DNA of 64,000 nucleotides, from the NCBI GenBank assembly GCA_036924285.1, contig JAYKYS010000002.1, positions 43,973,501 through 44,037,500 on the forward strand. Direction: 5' to 3'. Positions 11,048 through 22,579 of the stretch are shown piece after piece. The translations under genes and the position numbers were made by a program. Positions within the stretch are counted from its first letter, which is position 1; each line of letters starts with the position of its first letter. Origin of the DNA: Asterella californica. Lineage: Eukaryota; Streptophyta; Marchantiopsida; Marchantiales; Aytoniaceae. The notes beneath the pieces were generated by a model. The model had not been told where the DNA came from, ran no database searches, and saw nothing but the letters and a program-made list of their open reading frames with translations.

Positions 11048-14000
11048 TTAATTTTCACTCCGTCCTCGGAGTGAAGTATCACGTTGATGAAACTTCTTCA
11101 GCTTGTCATGGTTCACTCGGTCGAAGAACGTACCACTCCTTTCTTGAAGATCATAGGTGTCATTACTCCACACTTTGGAGATGATGAAAGGCCCAAAATA
11201 TCGACGTAAGAACTTCTTTTGAACTCGCTTGTGCCTAATAGCATCCCATAACATCACCTACTCACCCTTTTGAAATGGCTGTAACTTCGTTTTGTTCTTC
11301 GCCAAGCGCTTGTCATAGCTCTTCTTCTGTTGTAGCTGGGCCATCTCAATGCGTTGAGTTGCGTCGTCTCTATTCTCCTCCAGCTCCAACAAGGTTTCTT
11401 CCCGCTCTTTCTGAGCTATTGGACCACCCTTTCTCTTCAATCCAGCTTGCAAGGTCTGAAAGGTGGTTAGGTCGAACTGGATTGGTAATTTGGATTCCAA
11501 CCCATACACCATCTTGAAAGGTGAATATCCCGTAGACGTCTTCACTGTTGTACGATACTCCCATAGCACCGCATGAAGACGCTTGTCCCAATTGTGTTTG
11601 GCCCCTTCCATGTCAGCATCCTTTGCTAACATTTGACACAAGGTAAAGTTTGTCCTCTCTACCAAACCGTTTGAACTAGGTTTATATGATGTAGTAACCC
11701 TCTGAGAAATGGAGAAGTATGTGCACATAGCAGTAGTCATACCGCTCACAAATTCTCGACCCCTATCAGAAACTAACTCCAAGGGACATCCAAACCGAGT
11801 AATGATCCGTTCGTATAGAAATCTACCCACCTCAACTTCTCCAATAGTTACAAGAGGTCTAGCTTCTACCCACTTTGTAAGGTAATCTGTGGCTACAACA
11901 ATATACTTATTGTTGCGAGGGGTGCGATTCAAAGGCCCAACAAAATCTATTCCCCATTTCTCGAAAGGTCCAAGAACCGGAATAGATCTAAGAGGAGTAG
12001 AAACACTAGATTTGATAGCGAAAGCTTGACAAAGCCTGACGTATTGTAAAACCTTGTCAGGTTTTACAATACGTCAGGCAATCTCTAAACATCCCCCTCC
12101 AATGGTATCCTGCGTCAAGTATCTTGAGGGCCGTCAACTTGCCTGCGAAATGTCCTCCACATACTAGACCGTCATGGAATTCTTCCATGAGTCGCAGAGA
12201 CTCCTCCTTGCTCGCAGCTCTTCTCAGGACCCCATCAACTCCTTCACGGAATAACACACCTTCCACCACCGAGTAAGGTTGACTTCGTTTCACCAACACC
12301 TTCTTCTCTCTAGTCCGCATCCCATCTGGATAGACACCTTCCGTAACGAAATCCCAAATTTCTTGATATTCTATTGGGATAATAGAGTTGCTTATAAAGA
12401 CCATCAAATCTTCATCAGGAAAGGTGTCATCCACCGGCTCCTCTCCATCCCCATCGTAAGCTCTAGATAGCAAATCTGCATTCGCGTGTTTCTTTCCTGG
12501 TCGATCGCAGATCTCATAGTCGTATTCTGACAATAAGAGCTTCCACCTTGCTAATCGTCCTTCGACCATAAGTTTATTGAAGATGTACTTCAATGCCTTA
12601 TGATCTGTAACGATAGTGAACTTGCCTCCTGTGAGATAATGTCGAAATTTTCTCAGAGCATAGATCACTGCTAATCCTTCTCTCTCTGTCACAGAATAAT
12701 TTCTCTCTGCCTTGACCATTTGCCGACTAGCATATGCAATAGGCTGATCTCTACCTTCAACATCATACTGACTTAGAGTACATCCTATTGCTATATTTGA
12801 AGCATCCGTATATAGAATAAACTGTTTATTCCAATCGGGCTTAACCAAGATTGGAGCTGAAGTAAGAGCTTTCTTCAGTTCCTCAAAGGCGGCTAGAGCT
12901 TCTTCATCTCCTAAAATCAACACGTAATCTACTCCCTTCTTTAGATATGCTGTCAAAGCATATGCTTTATGTGAGAACGAGAGTATAAACCTTCGATAAT
13001 ACCCCACCATACCTAAAAACTGTCGTAGCTTAGTGAGAGTACTAGGAAAAGGGAGCTCTAAGATCTTCTGCACCTTCTCTAGATCAACGGCAATGCCGTC
13101 CTTGGATATGATATGACCCAAGAGTAACCCTTCCTCACACCCAAAACTACATTTCTCCGGATTGAGAGATGCATTTGCTACATCTAAACATTCTAAGACC
13201 TTCACAAGGTGTTCAAAATGCTTCTCCTTACTCCCGTAAACACAAAAGTCATCTATAAAATCTCTCACAAACTTTCCTAAGAAAGGTTCGAACACTTTGT
13301 TCATAAACCTTTGAAACGTCGCAGGAGCATTACACAGACCAAATGGCATGACTCGAAATGCAAACGTACCCCACGGAGTAGTGAAAGTGGTCAGGTGTTG
13401 ATGTTCTGGTGCAATTTTGATCTGGTTATATCCGCTATAACCATCTCCAAAGCTGTACCATTCGTTTCCCGTCTCGTCCCGTCTCGTTTCCCGTCTCGTC
13501 CCGTCCCGTCCCGTTTCGTTCCAAGATCTCGTCAATGAAAGGTAGAGGATAATAATCCTTCTTTGTGACCGCATTGAGCTTCTTGTAATCAACACACACC
13601 CTCAATTTACCATTTTTCTTCTTTACGATTACAATAGGTGATACCCATTCAGAATGCTCCACCTCATAAATGAACCCGGCAGTGTGCAGCTTCTCAATCT
13701 CTTCTTTCACCAGATCCGCAATTGGAGGACTCACTCTTCGTTGCTTCTGTCGCACCGGTTTGACTTCCTTCTCTAATTCGATACGATGCTGCTCCAATGT
13801 GACCTCCCTCAGATCCTTGTAACTAAATGCAAATACATGAATGTATTTGCGAAAGATCTCTTCGAAACAACTCTTCTCCTCTTTAGTAACCTTCGATCCA
13901 TAACGTAAGGTGGCAATTCTTCTCTCCACCTCCTCGGGAGTCAACGGTTCTTTGTCTCGATCTCTTTGCACTTCCGGAGAAGGAAAAAGATCCACTACAT

Positions 14001-15942
14001 TCACACCCACATTTCGTTCTTCTCTCTCCTCTTCTGACGATGTATTTTCAGATTCTGAATCTGAAGAATTGGTACCTACATCAGAAGTAGTATCAACAAC
14101 TTCTGACTCCCAGTAGTCCGATGTGGGTCGATCCGATTCCGACGTCCCAACTTGATCTCCGAGCAATGGAACTTTGATCCGGTGGTGATTCGGTCCGATG
14201 CGTAAATAACCTTTGTGCCAGTTATCCGTTGCATGTACTGCTCGAAGCCAAGGTCTTCCGAGTAACATTTCATAACTTGACTCTTTCAAGATTTGAAATG
14301 TCATGTTTACTTGCACTCCCATTACTGACACCCAAACTCTTTCCAACACTCCCAATGGTCTAACTCGTTGTCTGTTAGCCATGCCCACCGTGATACTAGA
14401 AGGACGAGTTGGTACTAGATCCAACTTCCTCATGAGTCGTTCTGAGATGGCATTTACTGCCGATCCTCCATCGACAAGAACATCCGAGACATCTCTCCCA
14501 TTGATACGAGTCTCTACTTTTGATGCCTTGTTGCACACCTCTCCTTCACTAGCATCTAAAGCACTCACACCGACAGTAGAAGGATTTACCTTCTTCTTCC
14601 GACCTCGTCGGGAGCTTAGACCGCTACGAAGTTCTTTCCTCACCGAAGGATTCAGAGCAATCAACTGTCCCACAGTAATGTTTGCTCGTTGCTTACCCAC
14701 GTCTTCCACCACATTGTATTTTGATTGCTCCATCGAAATTGTGAAATCAGTATTTCCCAATTTCTTCCGCCGTTCTTTGATTTTTGAAGAAGATTTGCTG
14801 CTCCGAGTATTTTGACTTGGAGAATCATCCATCACGACTGGTTCTCCCTCGTCGAAATGCGTCCTCATCCTCTTCCTCTCTTGAGCCAACAGCTCTACAG
14901 ATTGAAAACCTTCTCGTACATCTCGTGGCTCCAAGATGTCAATGCATGTTACACCCTTGTCCTTGCTTTGTGAAGTTGAAGCTCCATCCGCCGTTCCACC
15001 ATTACGACTTGGACAATTACGTTGGAAATGCGATCCTCCGCACGTAAAACATCCTTGGTTCGTGTAGTTACTTGGTGATCCTTGCGGGGGTCCACCTCTA
15101 GACTGATAGTTCCCATAACCTCGTGAGCCTCCTCCAACATTTGGACTGCGGTGTTGCAACAAATTCACCATATTGATCTTCAAATCTGCTAGAGACTCTG
15201 TCAAACTTTTCAACTCATCACGAAAGTCGGGAGTAACAGATCTAGATGGTACAGTGACTGTAATCGCACTAGTAGGAGCTACCGGAGTCAGATTCTAAAA
15301 TCGAACAGTCGGAACACTCGCAGGCGTCAGAGTTGGCATGATCGGCCCTTGCACATCTCCACATGCTGCCCCAACAGTCATTGGTTGCAAGTCGTCTCCA
15401 TCCAGACTCTCTTCCATCCTGGTTGCGATCTTCACTGCATCAGCAGTGAAGTTCGAAGTTGGTCTCTCATACCGCACTTGTGTTCGAATCTCCGGCCTCA
15501 ATCCCCCAATAAAATTCTTTGTGAGCATTGCTCCAATGCCCACCATCGTTGGTTCTACTACATCTCCACTCTTTCGTAAAACCACCCGAAACTTTTGTTC
15601 TAATTTCTCCACCCTCTCGGCGTAAGTCCTTATTTTCTCTTTCTCTCCTTGTTTGAGGTAAGTTACCTCTACCATTAACTTCTCGTAACTTTCATCGGGA
15701 AGAAAAGTTTCAATTAAGGCCTCCGTCAATACTTCCCAAGTATCAACTGGAGTCCCCACTACGCTTCTCTTCTTCCTATCCTCATACCATGTCAATGCAG
15801 AATTCTCAAGAAATTCAGGTATCAACCCTAGCCACTCGCTCTTCTTTCGATCTCCATTGCCAATGCATGCTCTTTTGAAGTCCCTCACAAATCCTTCCAC
15901 GTCTTCTCCATCCTTTCCGTAAAACACCGGAAGTTTCTCCAT
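11048..15942 (-). pseudogene. Element 2 gag-pol, four disabling lesions
   Basis: Compared with intact Element 3, the minus-strand frame from ATG 15942 carries: TAG at 15295-15297 within gag; a pentanucleotide-type repeat insertion at about 13464-13522 that replaces a few RT codons and shifts frame; a 21 bp palindromic duplication at 12034-12079 that shifts frame at the integrase zinc site; and TAG at 11258-11260 where Element 3 has Trp. Recognisable domains in order: gag, knuckle CFTCGGSHFQRNC, aspartic protease with DGGSAVN, RT with FIDDF, RNase H (TDASN), integrase HHCC, then SDRG and the NGLVERTN glutamate. Frames seen: 15295-15942, 13435-15213, 12057-13595, 11258-11932, 11048-11257. Confidence 0.93.
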
Positions 15943-16091
15943 TCTTCTCTTCTTTTCTTCTTCTTACTCAAAGAACTGTTTGCGGATGTGAAGATCGCAC
16001 TTCACCGCAATCCACAATTTCTCCGTTGAGCTCTCTCCGTTGAGCTCTCTCCTCTCCAAAGGTTGGAATAAGTTTGACCCTCATGGTCATC

Positions 16092-16556
16092 TTATCTCTC
16101 GTGTGACAGACTATCTTCATCCTCGCTAGAGGTCTTCACTCGTTCCGTTTCTACACTCAACCTTCTCTCGAGACCTTCAGCTACAGTTTCTAGCAAAGCA
16201 ACCACTGCGCTACACTCGTGCTCAACTGGAATCCCGTCCACTCCACATCTAGGACAAAAGGTTGTAGGATCAATGACGTCTTGTCTAGGGGAAGAAGGAC
16301 CTATGTGTAAGCTTAAGTCGACCAACCCTCTTCGCTCACGCAAAAGTCTATTCTTCGTAGGACACTTGCTCACTTGATGTCCTTCTTCTCCACACAAAAA
16401 GCACCTCGAGTTCTTCTCCTGGTTCTTACGACTACTCTCTGCTTCTTCCTCAAATTCTAGTCGAAATTCTCCTTTCGCCAGATCAGCGGTAACTATCACC
16501 GCATAGCCTTGAGAGATCTTGCTCAACCTCAATTTCCACTCTTGCTGTCCTTCCAT
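16092..16556 (-). CDS. Element 2 accessory ORF: small zinc-knuckle protein upstream of gag
   Basis: 154 codons from ATG 16556, ending about 150 bases before the gag start. It has an N-terminal segment (KLRLSKISQGYAVIV...), a CCHC knuckle CFLCGEEGHQVSKC (about residues 52-65), a basic patch, the phrase LSLHIGPSSP, then a second Cys cluster CPRCG...HEC, and an acidic Ser-rich tail. Element 3 has the same protein at the same place (35498-35989) with the same order of motifs but much sequence change, which argues that it is translated and selected. A nucleocapsid-like or RNA-binding role is likely; its function is unknown. It is intact although the gag-pol next to it is broken. Confidence 0.8.
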   Translation of the reverse strand: MEGQQEWKLRLSKISQGYAVIVTADLAKGEFRLEFEEEAESSRKNQEKNSRCFLCGEEGHQVSKCPTKNRLLRERRGLVDLSLHIGPSSPRQDVIDPTTFCPRCGVDGIPVEHECSAVVALLETVAEGLERRLSVETERVKTSSEDEDSLSHER

Positions 16557-17126
16557 GACGATGATTCGTCATACATCTCTCTCGCTATATAGCTTGTTTG
16601 ACAGTTTTGATCACTCGACTATCTTCTCACTTAGCAATCTCTCACATTACTAAGTAGAAGCTTAACTTGTCAATCCTGAGCCTCAGAGATCGAACATAAC
16701 CCTCTCAAGAATTCTGAAATTCTTTCACTCTTTTACTTCAGCAAGCGATATAACAGATTTGACCCCCCTTCACTTCGAATGCCATAACTCCAGTTCTACT
16801 CGATCAATTCACGCATGATTTGGGTGCCTAGATAGCTTATCTTGCAAGCTATCAGCATGGAAGATTTCAAGGTCTAACTCTAAAAACTGAAAATATGAAA
16901 ATGACTGTAAACTCCTTCCCGAGAGCTCACTATTTGATACCGAAAAAACCTCCTTAACTTCCGAAAGACATAACTCTCTCCTTACAATTGATCTCTCGGA
17001 GATATCAAGCTTATTGGAAAGCTTATCTTGCCCTCTATAACATAGTGTATGTACAAAGTTTCTGAACTCATGCTAAAAAAACAGACATGAACTGTACTAA
17101 CAACTAAATATGAATCTTTGTATCGA
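16557..17126 (-). other. Element 2 leader, no ORF
   Basis: Untranslated leader between primer site and accessory ORF. It holds a short direct repeat of CTCCGTTGAGCTCT nearby (about 16021-16045) and echoes of the repeated block found in the Element 3 leader. I find no counterpart of the 105-codon ORF of Element 3. Confidence 0.6.
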
Positions 17127-17145
17127 GGTCCCGGCAACGGAACCA
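17127..17145 (-). other. Element 2 primer-binding site
   Basis: The minus strand reads TGGTTCCGTTGCCGGGACC, three bases from the LTR. Element 3 has the identical 19-mer (37295-37313). The starting TGG fits pairing with a tRNA CCA end; I cannot name the tRNA. Confidence 0.75.
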
Positions 17146-17148
17146 AAA

Positions 17149-17948
17149 TGTAAGCCGGCCTGTCTCTCACCCAGGGGTACCTCAGATGACTAGGATTACT
17201 AGTGCACCTTAATTACAAAGATTCTATCATACCCATGCTCACTTCACTCAACACTCTGACCCGTATGGTCACATCGGTCCCTCTAATAGCGTTCCTGCAA
17301 ACAAGTTCTAACCCCGCCCTCCACATTGCATCACATAGTACTCAAGGACTCCCAAGGTCTCCAATGCTCACTTTACTTATAGACAGGAAAATGAGAGTGT
17401 CTTCCACCTTCTCAACTCCTCCTTATATACTCTACAACTTCTTACCGTGGTAACTTTCACTAAGTTACCTTACCTCATGGTAAGTGCGCAATCCAAAATA
17501 GTAAAACTTCTAAAGGCTACTAAGCCTTTAAGAATAGCACACACATTACTTGTTCTACTTTACAAAAGTAAGAGATTCTCCTACTTTAGCTTTTGTAAAG
17601 TGTTAACTTTCCAAACTATCCAATCGGAAGACGACAACAAACTAATACGTCTTTTGAGGAGCATCTCTAGATCTTTGTGCATGACTTTCCATCATGCATC
17701 CAATCAGCGATGGTCAACAAAGTTACATACTTTTGAGAAGCATATTTAGAGCTCCGCACTTGTCACATAGTGCCATAGTGAAACCTCTAATAGTTTCCTT
17801 AACTTAGTTATAACTATCTCAGCTAGTTATGACTAGTTTTGATCACTCTAGATTTAGATCTTCGAACTAGAGTAACCTATAAGATAGTCATGCATAATGA
17901 AATTTATATAAGCACGCACACAAATAATGGGATACTTGTGGTGTGACA
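17149..17948 (-). repeat. Element 2 5' LTR
   Basis: 800 bp, TG...CA. A TATA box on the minus strand, TATATAAGG (17421-17429), lies about 520 bases into the LTR. Confidence 0.95.
17421..17429 (-). promoter_or_regulatory. TATA box of Element 2
   Basis: GAGTATATAAGGAGG context on the minus strand within the 5' LTR; identical in the 3' LTR at 10507-10515. Transcription would run toward lower coordinates through the PBS. Confidence 0.55.
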
Positions 17949-18335
17949 GGACTGCACGAGGATGCCGTTCCCTGTTCCTAAACTGTCCACTACCTCTATC
18001 TATATCTTCGAACCACTGCTGGTACCGAGCATGCAGATCCCTCCGGTATAATCCTAGTCTATTCGTATGTCTCTAACATCGGATGTAGTGTGTGTCACTC
18101 ACGAACTAGATTTCCTACTCTTCTATCCTACTTATGCATCCACCACAAGGGGACAGAAGGAACCACACCATGGAGAGAAAAGCTGCCCCTCCACATGCAA
18201 ACGGTTTTCCCTGCTTATTCTTGCGCTTTCTACTCTGCCACATGGCTGCCTACTAATTTTACACTGAAAACTGTCATCCTTAAGATAGCATCTTCGGTCC
18301 CTACTAAATCTGGAGATGTCAACATCGGTTACTAT

Positions 18336-20620
18336 CTACTCTGATTGCTCGGTGGTAATCTGTACCTGATCTGTCCCTATCGGAGCTCCTAACGCAGCTT
18401 CTGATAAGCTAGAAAGCCATGCGATTACCTCGGGTGTCACTGAGGTGGCTTCCTCCATAGTCGTCGCTCGCCCTGCTGTCGCTGCTGCTGCTTCTTCCTC
18501 GGCTTCTGCTTCTGCTTCTAAAGACGGAAGCGTCTTCTAGGAAGCGGAGTCGGGTGGTGCTTCCTCGCTCTTCTGAGACACTGGTGCGGTACTAGGGACC
18601 ATGGCGACCTCATAGGGGTCCGAGGAAGTCGCTTCCTCCACGCGGAATACTTGGGAAGACGGTTCTTCTTCCTGTCTTCCGGGGCATCTTCTGATGTCTT
18701 CTCGGCTTCCAATGCTGTCACTACCAAGTGGACAGCGAGGTCGAACTCCTCCTTCTCCAATCCGGATCCAGTCGATGGTGTTGGAGCTTGGGAAGATGCG
18801 ATTGCAAGTGGCGGAATCAAGGGAAGACCAGAGAGTGTCTTCACTCCCTCTATCTGCCGATCCAAATACCTGAACATGCTCTCCTTGCACTCGACCAACC
18901 TCGCTCTGGACTCCTCGTCTCATTCTCTAGCCAAGGTAAGCAACTTCCTATCCGCGGTGAAGTTGAACTTCTTCTGAAGCGCTTCCATCGACTGTGCTAG
19001 CATCTCCTGCGCACGAGCTTCCGCTGCTTCCCGCTGCATCTTCTCAACTGCAACTCGCGCTTCTGTGGCTTCCCGCTGCGTCTTCCATGTTGTCCTCTCC
19101 TCTGCGAGGGCGATGATCTTCTCCCCCACTCGGAGAACCACTTGGTCGCGCTGCTGTAAACGCGCCTGCAACTCTTGGTTGCTCTTCCTTAGTTGGGTCA
19201 GATCCTTGGCAGAAGCGGCTGCTTCCGCCTTGTATCTCGTTGCGAGCTTCTCCGTGGTGCGGAGACTAGCTTCCAGTGCTTCTGCCTTCTTCTAGCCTTC
19301 TTCCTGACGCATCAAGGTACGCAGACCGAATCCAGACTGTAGCGGCTTCTCTTGAGCCTTCGTTCTCTTCTCCAGCAACTCCATAGCTGGCTGGATCTCT
19401 GCGTGGAAGAAGGCGCTGAACTCTTCCAGTCTTCTTCCTGCGGAAGACAAGTTCATCTCCACAACCCGATCAGAGGTGGCGACCTTGTCTTCCAGACGCA
19501 AGGATGCCTCTTCCACCACTATGCTCTTCATCTTCTGCACACGGGAAGAAGCTACTGTTCTCATCTTCCGGGGTGGAAGATTTCTCCCCATGGTAGAAGC
19601 AATCCTCTTCACTGCGCTTCCCCGCATCGCAGTAGGAGTATCCATCCATCCTACGTCTTCTGGAGTCTTCGGAAGGCTCCCTGGTGTGACAGAAGTGATC
19701 TTCTGCTCCGGTCGGATACTCAGCAGTTCTTCCTCCGAGTCAGACTCCGATCCCGAATGAATGAGGGAGGTGGTCTTCCTAGGTACATTTCTAGGACCCA
19801 TCTTCCTCAGAGGCGTGGCGTCTTCCAACCCACTGGAGTCGTCTTCCCTCACCAGAAGCGTCTTCTGATGAGAGCCGGGCCTCAGCTGTGGCATCAGAGT
19901 GGGAGGGAGAGTTGCGGCTGCTGCTCGGTCGTCTTCTTCCGAGGTCTCCTCCTTCGCCTCAAGTTGCGCTGTCGGCCCATACTTCACCAACTGTCCTTCC
20001 GGGAGATCCCCCATGGCTACGTATAAGTAGTGTAGAAAAGGTGTCAAGTGTCCTCCCGCCGGAGTACCCAAGTACGCTAGCTGCGCCTGTACGTAGATGT
20101 GGAAGAATGAGCCCAGTTGACGAACACTCCTTCATCCCACACTGCTTCCAAGAACCCTACATCCTGATCTCCAAGGTACCTCGTCTTCTGCGCTTCCCCC
20201 TTGGGAAAGAGATGAAGAAACAGCTTCGCCAGAAGTCGCTTCTTCGGCTCCCGGTAAGATTCGATCTTCCACCCGTTCCTTCCCTGCCTGTCCTCCATGA
20301 AGAGGCAAGTTGTGCTTCCAGGCACATGCCACTCACTTACGATCCTGGGCAAGATCTTCTTCTCGAGCCAATACCCTCGGTCCTCGGATTCTGATTTGCA
20401 GAAGGCCCTGCGCCATCAATCTTCAGTCCAAGAAGATGGTCTTCCTCGAGCTACTCTTGCTTTCGCAATACACGGTTGCGAGGTGGTAATGCTGTCCAAA
20501 CCTCCTCCAGAAGTCTCTGGTCGGCGAGGTTCCAATCCCACAGGAAGAAGTCGAGAGGAAGGGTGTGGCCTCGGCCAACTCCGCTGCGGGTAACACCAAT
20601 CCTCGCGGATGCATCGACAT
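18336..20620 (-). pseudogene. LTR-borne ORF, left copy, frameshifted
   Basis: The minus-strand counterpart of the plus-strand frame at 26443-28785. Matching pieces in order: 20423-20620 (start MSMHPRGLVLPA), 20077-20352 (contains SEWHVPGSTTCLF), 19292-20071 (GTPAGGHLTPF to FGLRTLMRQEEG), 18920-19171 (coiled-coil part), then 18336-18923, ending at a TAG at 18336-18338 that aligns with the right-copy stop. Several frameshifts and a stop separate the pieces, so it cannot make the full protein. It is useful because it keeps a Trp codon where the right copy has a stop. Sense orientation relative to the LTR. No known domain recognised. Confidence 0.8.
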
Positions 20621-22579
20621 ACTAGAAGATCTGTTGCACTAAGCCACACGCACTTACTGTGAGCTGAAGGCTCAGTCCTTCCCAAGTGCCCACAGTCTAG
20701 CTTCAACTTCTCAGAAGACAAAATTAGTCTTCCAGAAGACAGCTACTCTGTCTTCTGGGATTCTAACAGTACTTCCTAGATAGCTCTCGTCTTCCGAGCT
20801 ATATCTAAACAATCCTAACTAAGCAAGGCCTCGCATGGATTACCAAGAAGACAACCCACCTTGCATTACATCCTACTTCCTATCAGAAGATACAAGATTT
20901 GCGAAACGTAGAGTGCATAACAGGTTCAGAAGATGGTTGCGGGCTCCTGCGGTGACAGTGACCTCTGGGAAGACTCCCAGGACAGCTTCTGATTCAATGT
21001 CTTCTCGGAAGACCTCCTGAAGTCAAGCTTCCCTTCACTAGTCTCACGTGTCTTCTTCTTCCTACGTGCAATCTATCCTCACAACAGACTCAAGACATTT
21101 GCACTCTGTCTTCTGACTTCTCACCTCTCATACACACTCAGAAGAAGCTTGCTGCTTGGTGAGTAGACATGACCCTCGACCATTCTCTCCAAATTCTGCC
21201 AGCAAGACTTCTCACGACTCTCTCCTAAGTTCGGAAAGAAGAAGGAATGGGCTGCTATGGGTCGGACAGAAGAGATCCGAAATGGACCCTCACGTCTTCT
21301 CGTGCATTTTGCCAGCCTTTCCAGTCTTCTAGTCTCTCTAGGAAGATGTGGATTTGAGAAGCTTGGAAGACCGGGAGGCACGGGCCTAGTTCCCGTCTTC
21401 CAACTTCTCGAAATAACAAAACAACTCCCCACTCCACTCAGGATTCATACCAAACCTCTCTTAACACAAAAGCAAATCAAATCCACTCTTGATACGAATT
21501 GTGTACAGTCGACTTCCGAAGACAGTCAAGTTATTGAAGCGTCTTCCGAAGATGTTCCAATCTTTCGAAGCGTCTTCTGTTCAAGGTTTCGGGAGTAGAG
21601 GACTAGGAGTAGAGAAATTGATAGCTGGGATCTTCAATTTGAGGGCTAGGAGTAGGGAACCTCGAATTGAACTCGGGAAGAAGCAAGAAGATGTCTGACA
21701 GAAATTGGACAGCGCTTCCGCGCCCAATGTCACAATAGGAAAATAAGGATGGGAGAATCGATCGATCAGGTTGTCTGCAAACCACCAGGGAAGCGCGAGG
21801 GATACCGAACAAAGGCGAGAAGCAGTGGAGAAGGGAAGAGAACATGGGAAGAACCTCTACTGTCTTCTGTCGACTTCTCGAGCTGTCTTCGATCTTCTGC
21901 GCGCTTCTGGCTCTGGTTCCAGCTCCAACGTGATCTCACAAGGCTGCTTCCGCGGTCAGCTTCTGGCTATGCCTCAATTCCACCTTCGATTCCACTGAGC
22001 CACCCTCCAATGTCAGCTTCCGAGAGCTCACAAAAAACCGTCTTCAGCTCGACACTCTTCTGCGCTCAGCAATTCGACTTCGCCTTTCTTCTAGCTTGAA
22101 ATCGATCCTAACCTCACTCGATTTCACTCGCTGATTTTCCTCACTCAAATCAACTCGCTGCCTGAATCGATCTTCTCGGTCTCCAATCTCTCGATGCGGG
22201 AAGCAGGTAGGTTTCTGTGCTAATGCGCTTCTTGTGCATCTTCCCCGCAATTTAGGGGTTTCGATCCTCCTGACCTACCTAACCAATTCGGTGCTACCTG
22301 GTAGGTGCACCTACTCCTTACGTGGTTAAGCTTCCATGGTTGCCGTCTCCGGAAGATGCGTGTCTTCCGCCGTCTTCCGAAGACACCACCGAGAAGACGC
22401 TCTTCGGAAGACGGTCGTCTTCCGAAGAAGTCAACTTATTATTACAAACAGCCCTTAAGATCATCTTCATGCTAAGGAAGCCGTAATCTTAAGTAACAAC
22501 GCTTCTTCAGTTATACAAATAAGTTATTAATCTCAAAAATTTCAAAAATTCGTGAATCCTGTAATTTGTGGGCACCACA

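Larger units (their letters stand above)
10235..17948 (-). mobile_element. Element 2: Ty3/gypsy LTR retrotransposon, broken
   Basis: Two 800 bp LTRs (10235-11034 and 17149-17948) with TG...CA ends flank a minus-strand body: primer site, leader, small zinc-knuckle ORF, gag-pol, purine tract. GGAC is duplicated at 10231-10234 and 17949-17952. The unoccupied site is preserved on the opposite strand of the right arm at about 29165-29180, with a single GGAC. The LTRs differ at about 5 positions by eye. The protease-RT-integrase order and the FIDDF RT motif match Element 3, and no chromodomain is present, so it belongs to a non-chromovirus Ty3 lineage. Confidence 0.95.
9080..22579 (-). repeat. Left arm: very long LTR, split by Element 2
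   Basis: On the minus strand the LTR starts TGTGGTGCCC at 22579 and ends GACACTACA at 9080, canonical TG...CA. Removing Element 2 and one 4 bp target copy leaves about 5780 bp. The reverse complement matches 24443-39062 (right arm) almost throughout, e.g. at 20720-20900 against 26160-26350. The arm holds a broken LTR-borne reading frame (18336-20620) and is thick with GAAGAC/GTCTTC hexamers. Apart from that frame and Element 2, I see no gene in 9080-10234, 17949-18335 or 20621-22579. Confidence 0.8.

Noticed and set aside
16557..17126. A counterpart of the 105-codon Element 3 ORF in Element 2
   Set aside because: No open frame of matching sequence in the leader.
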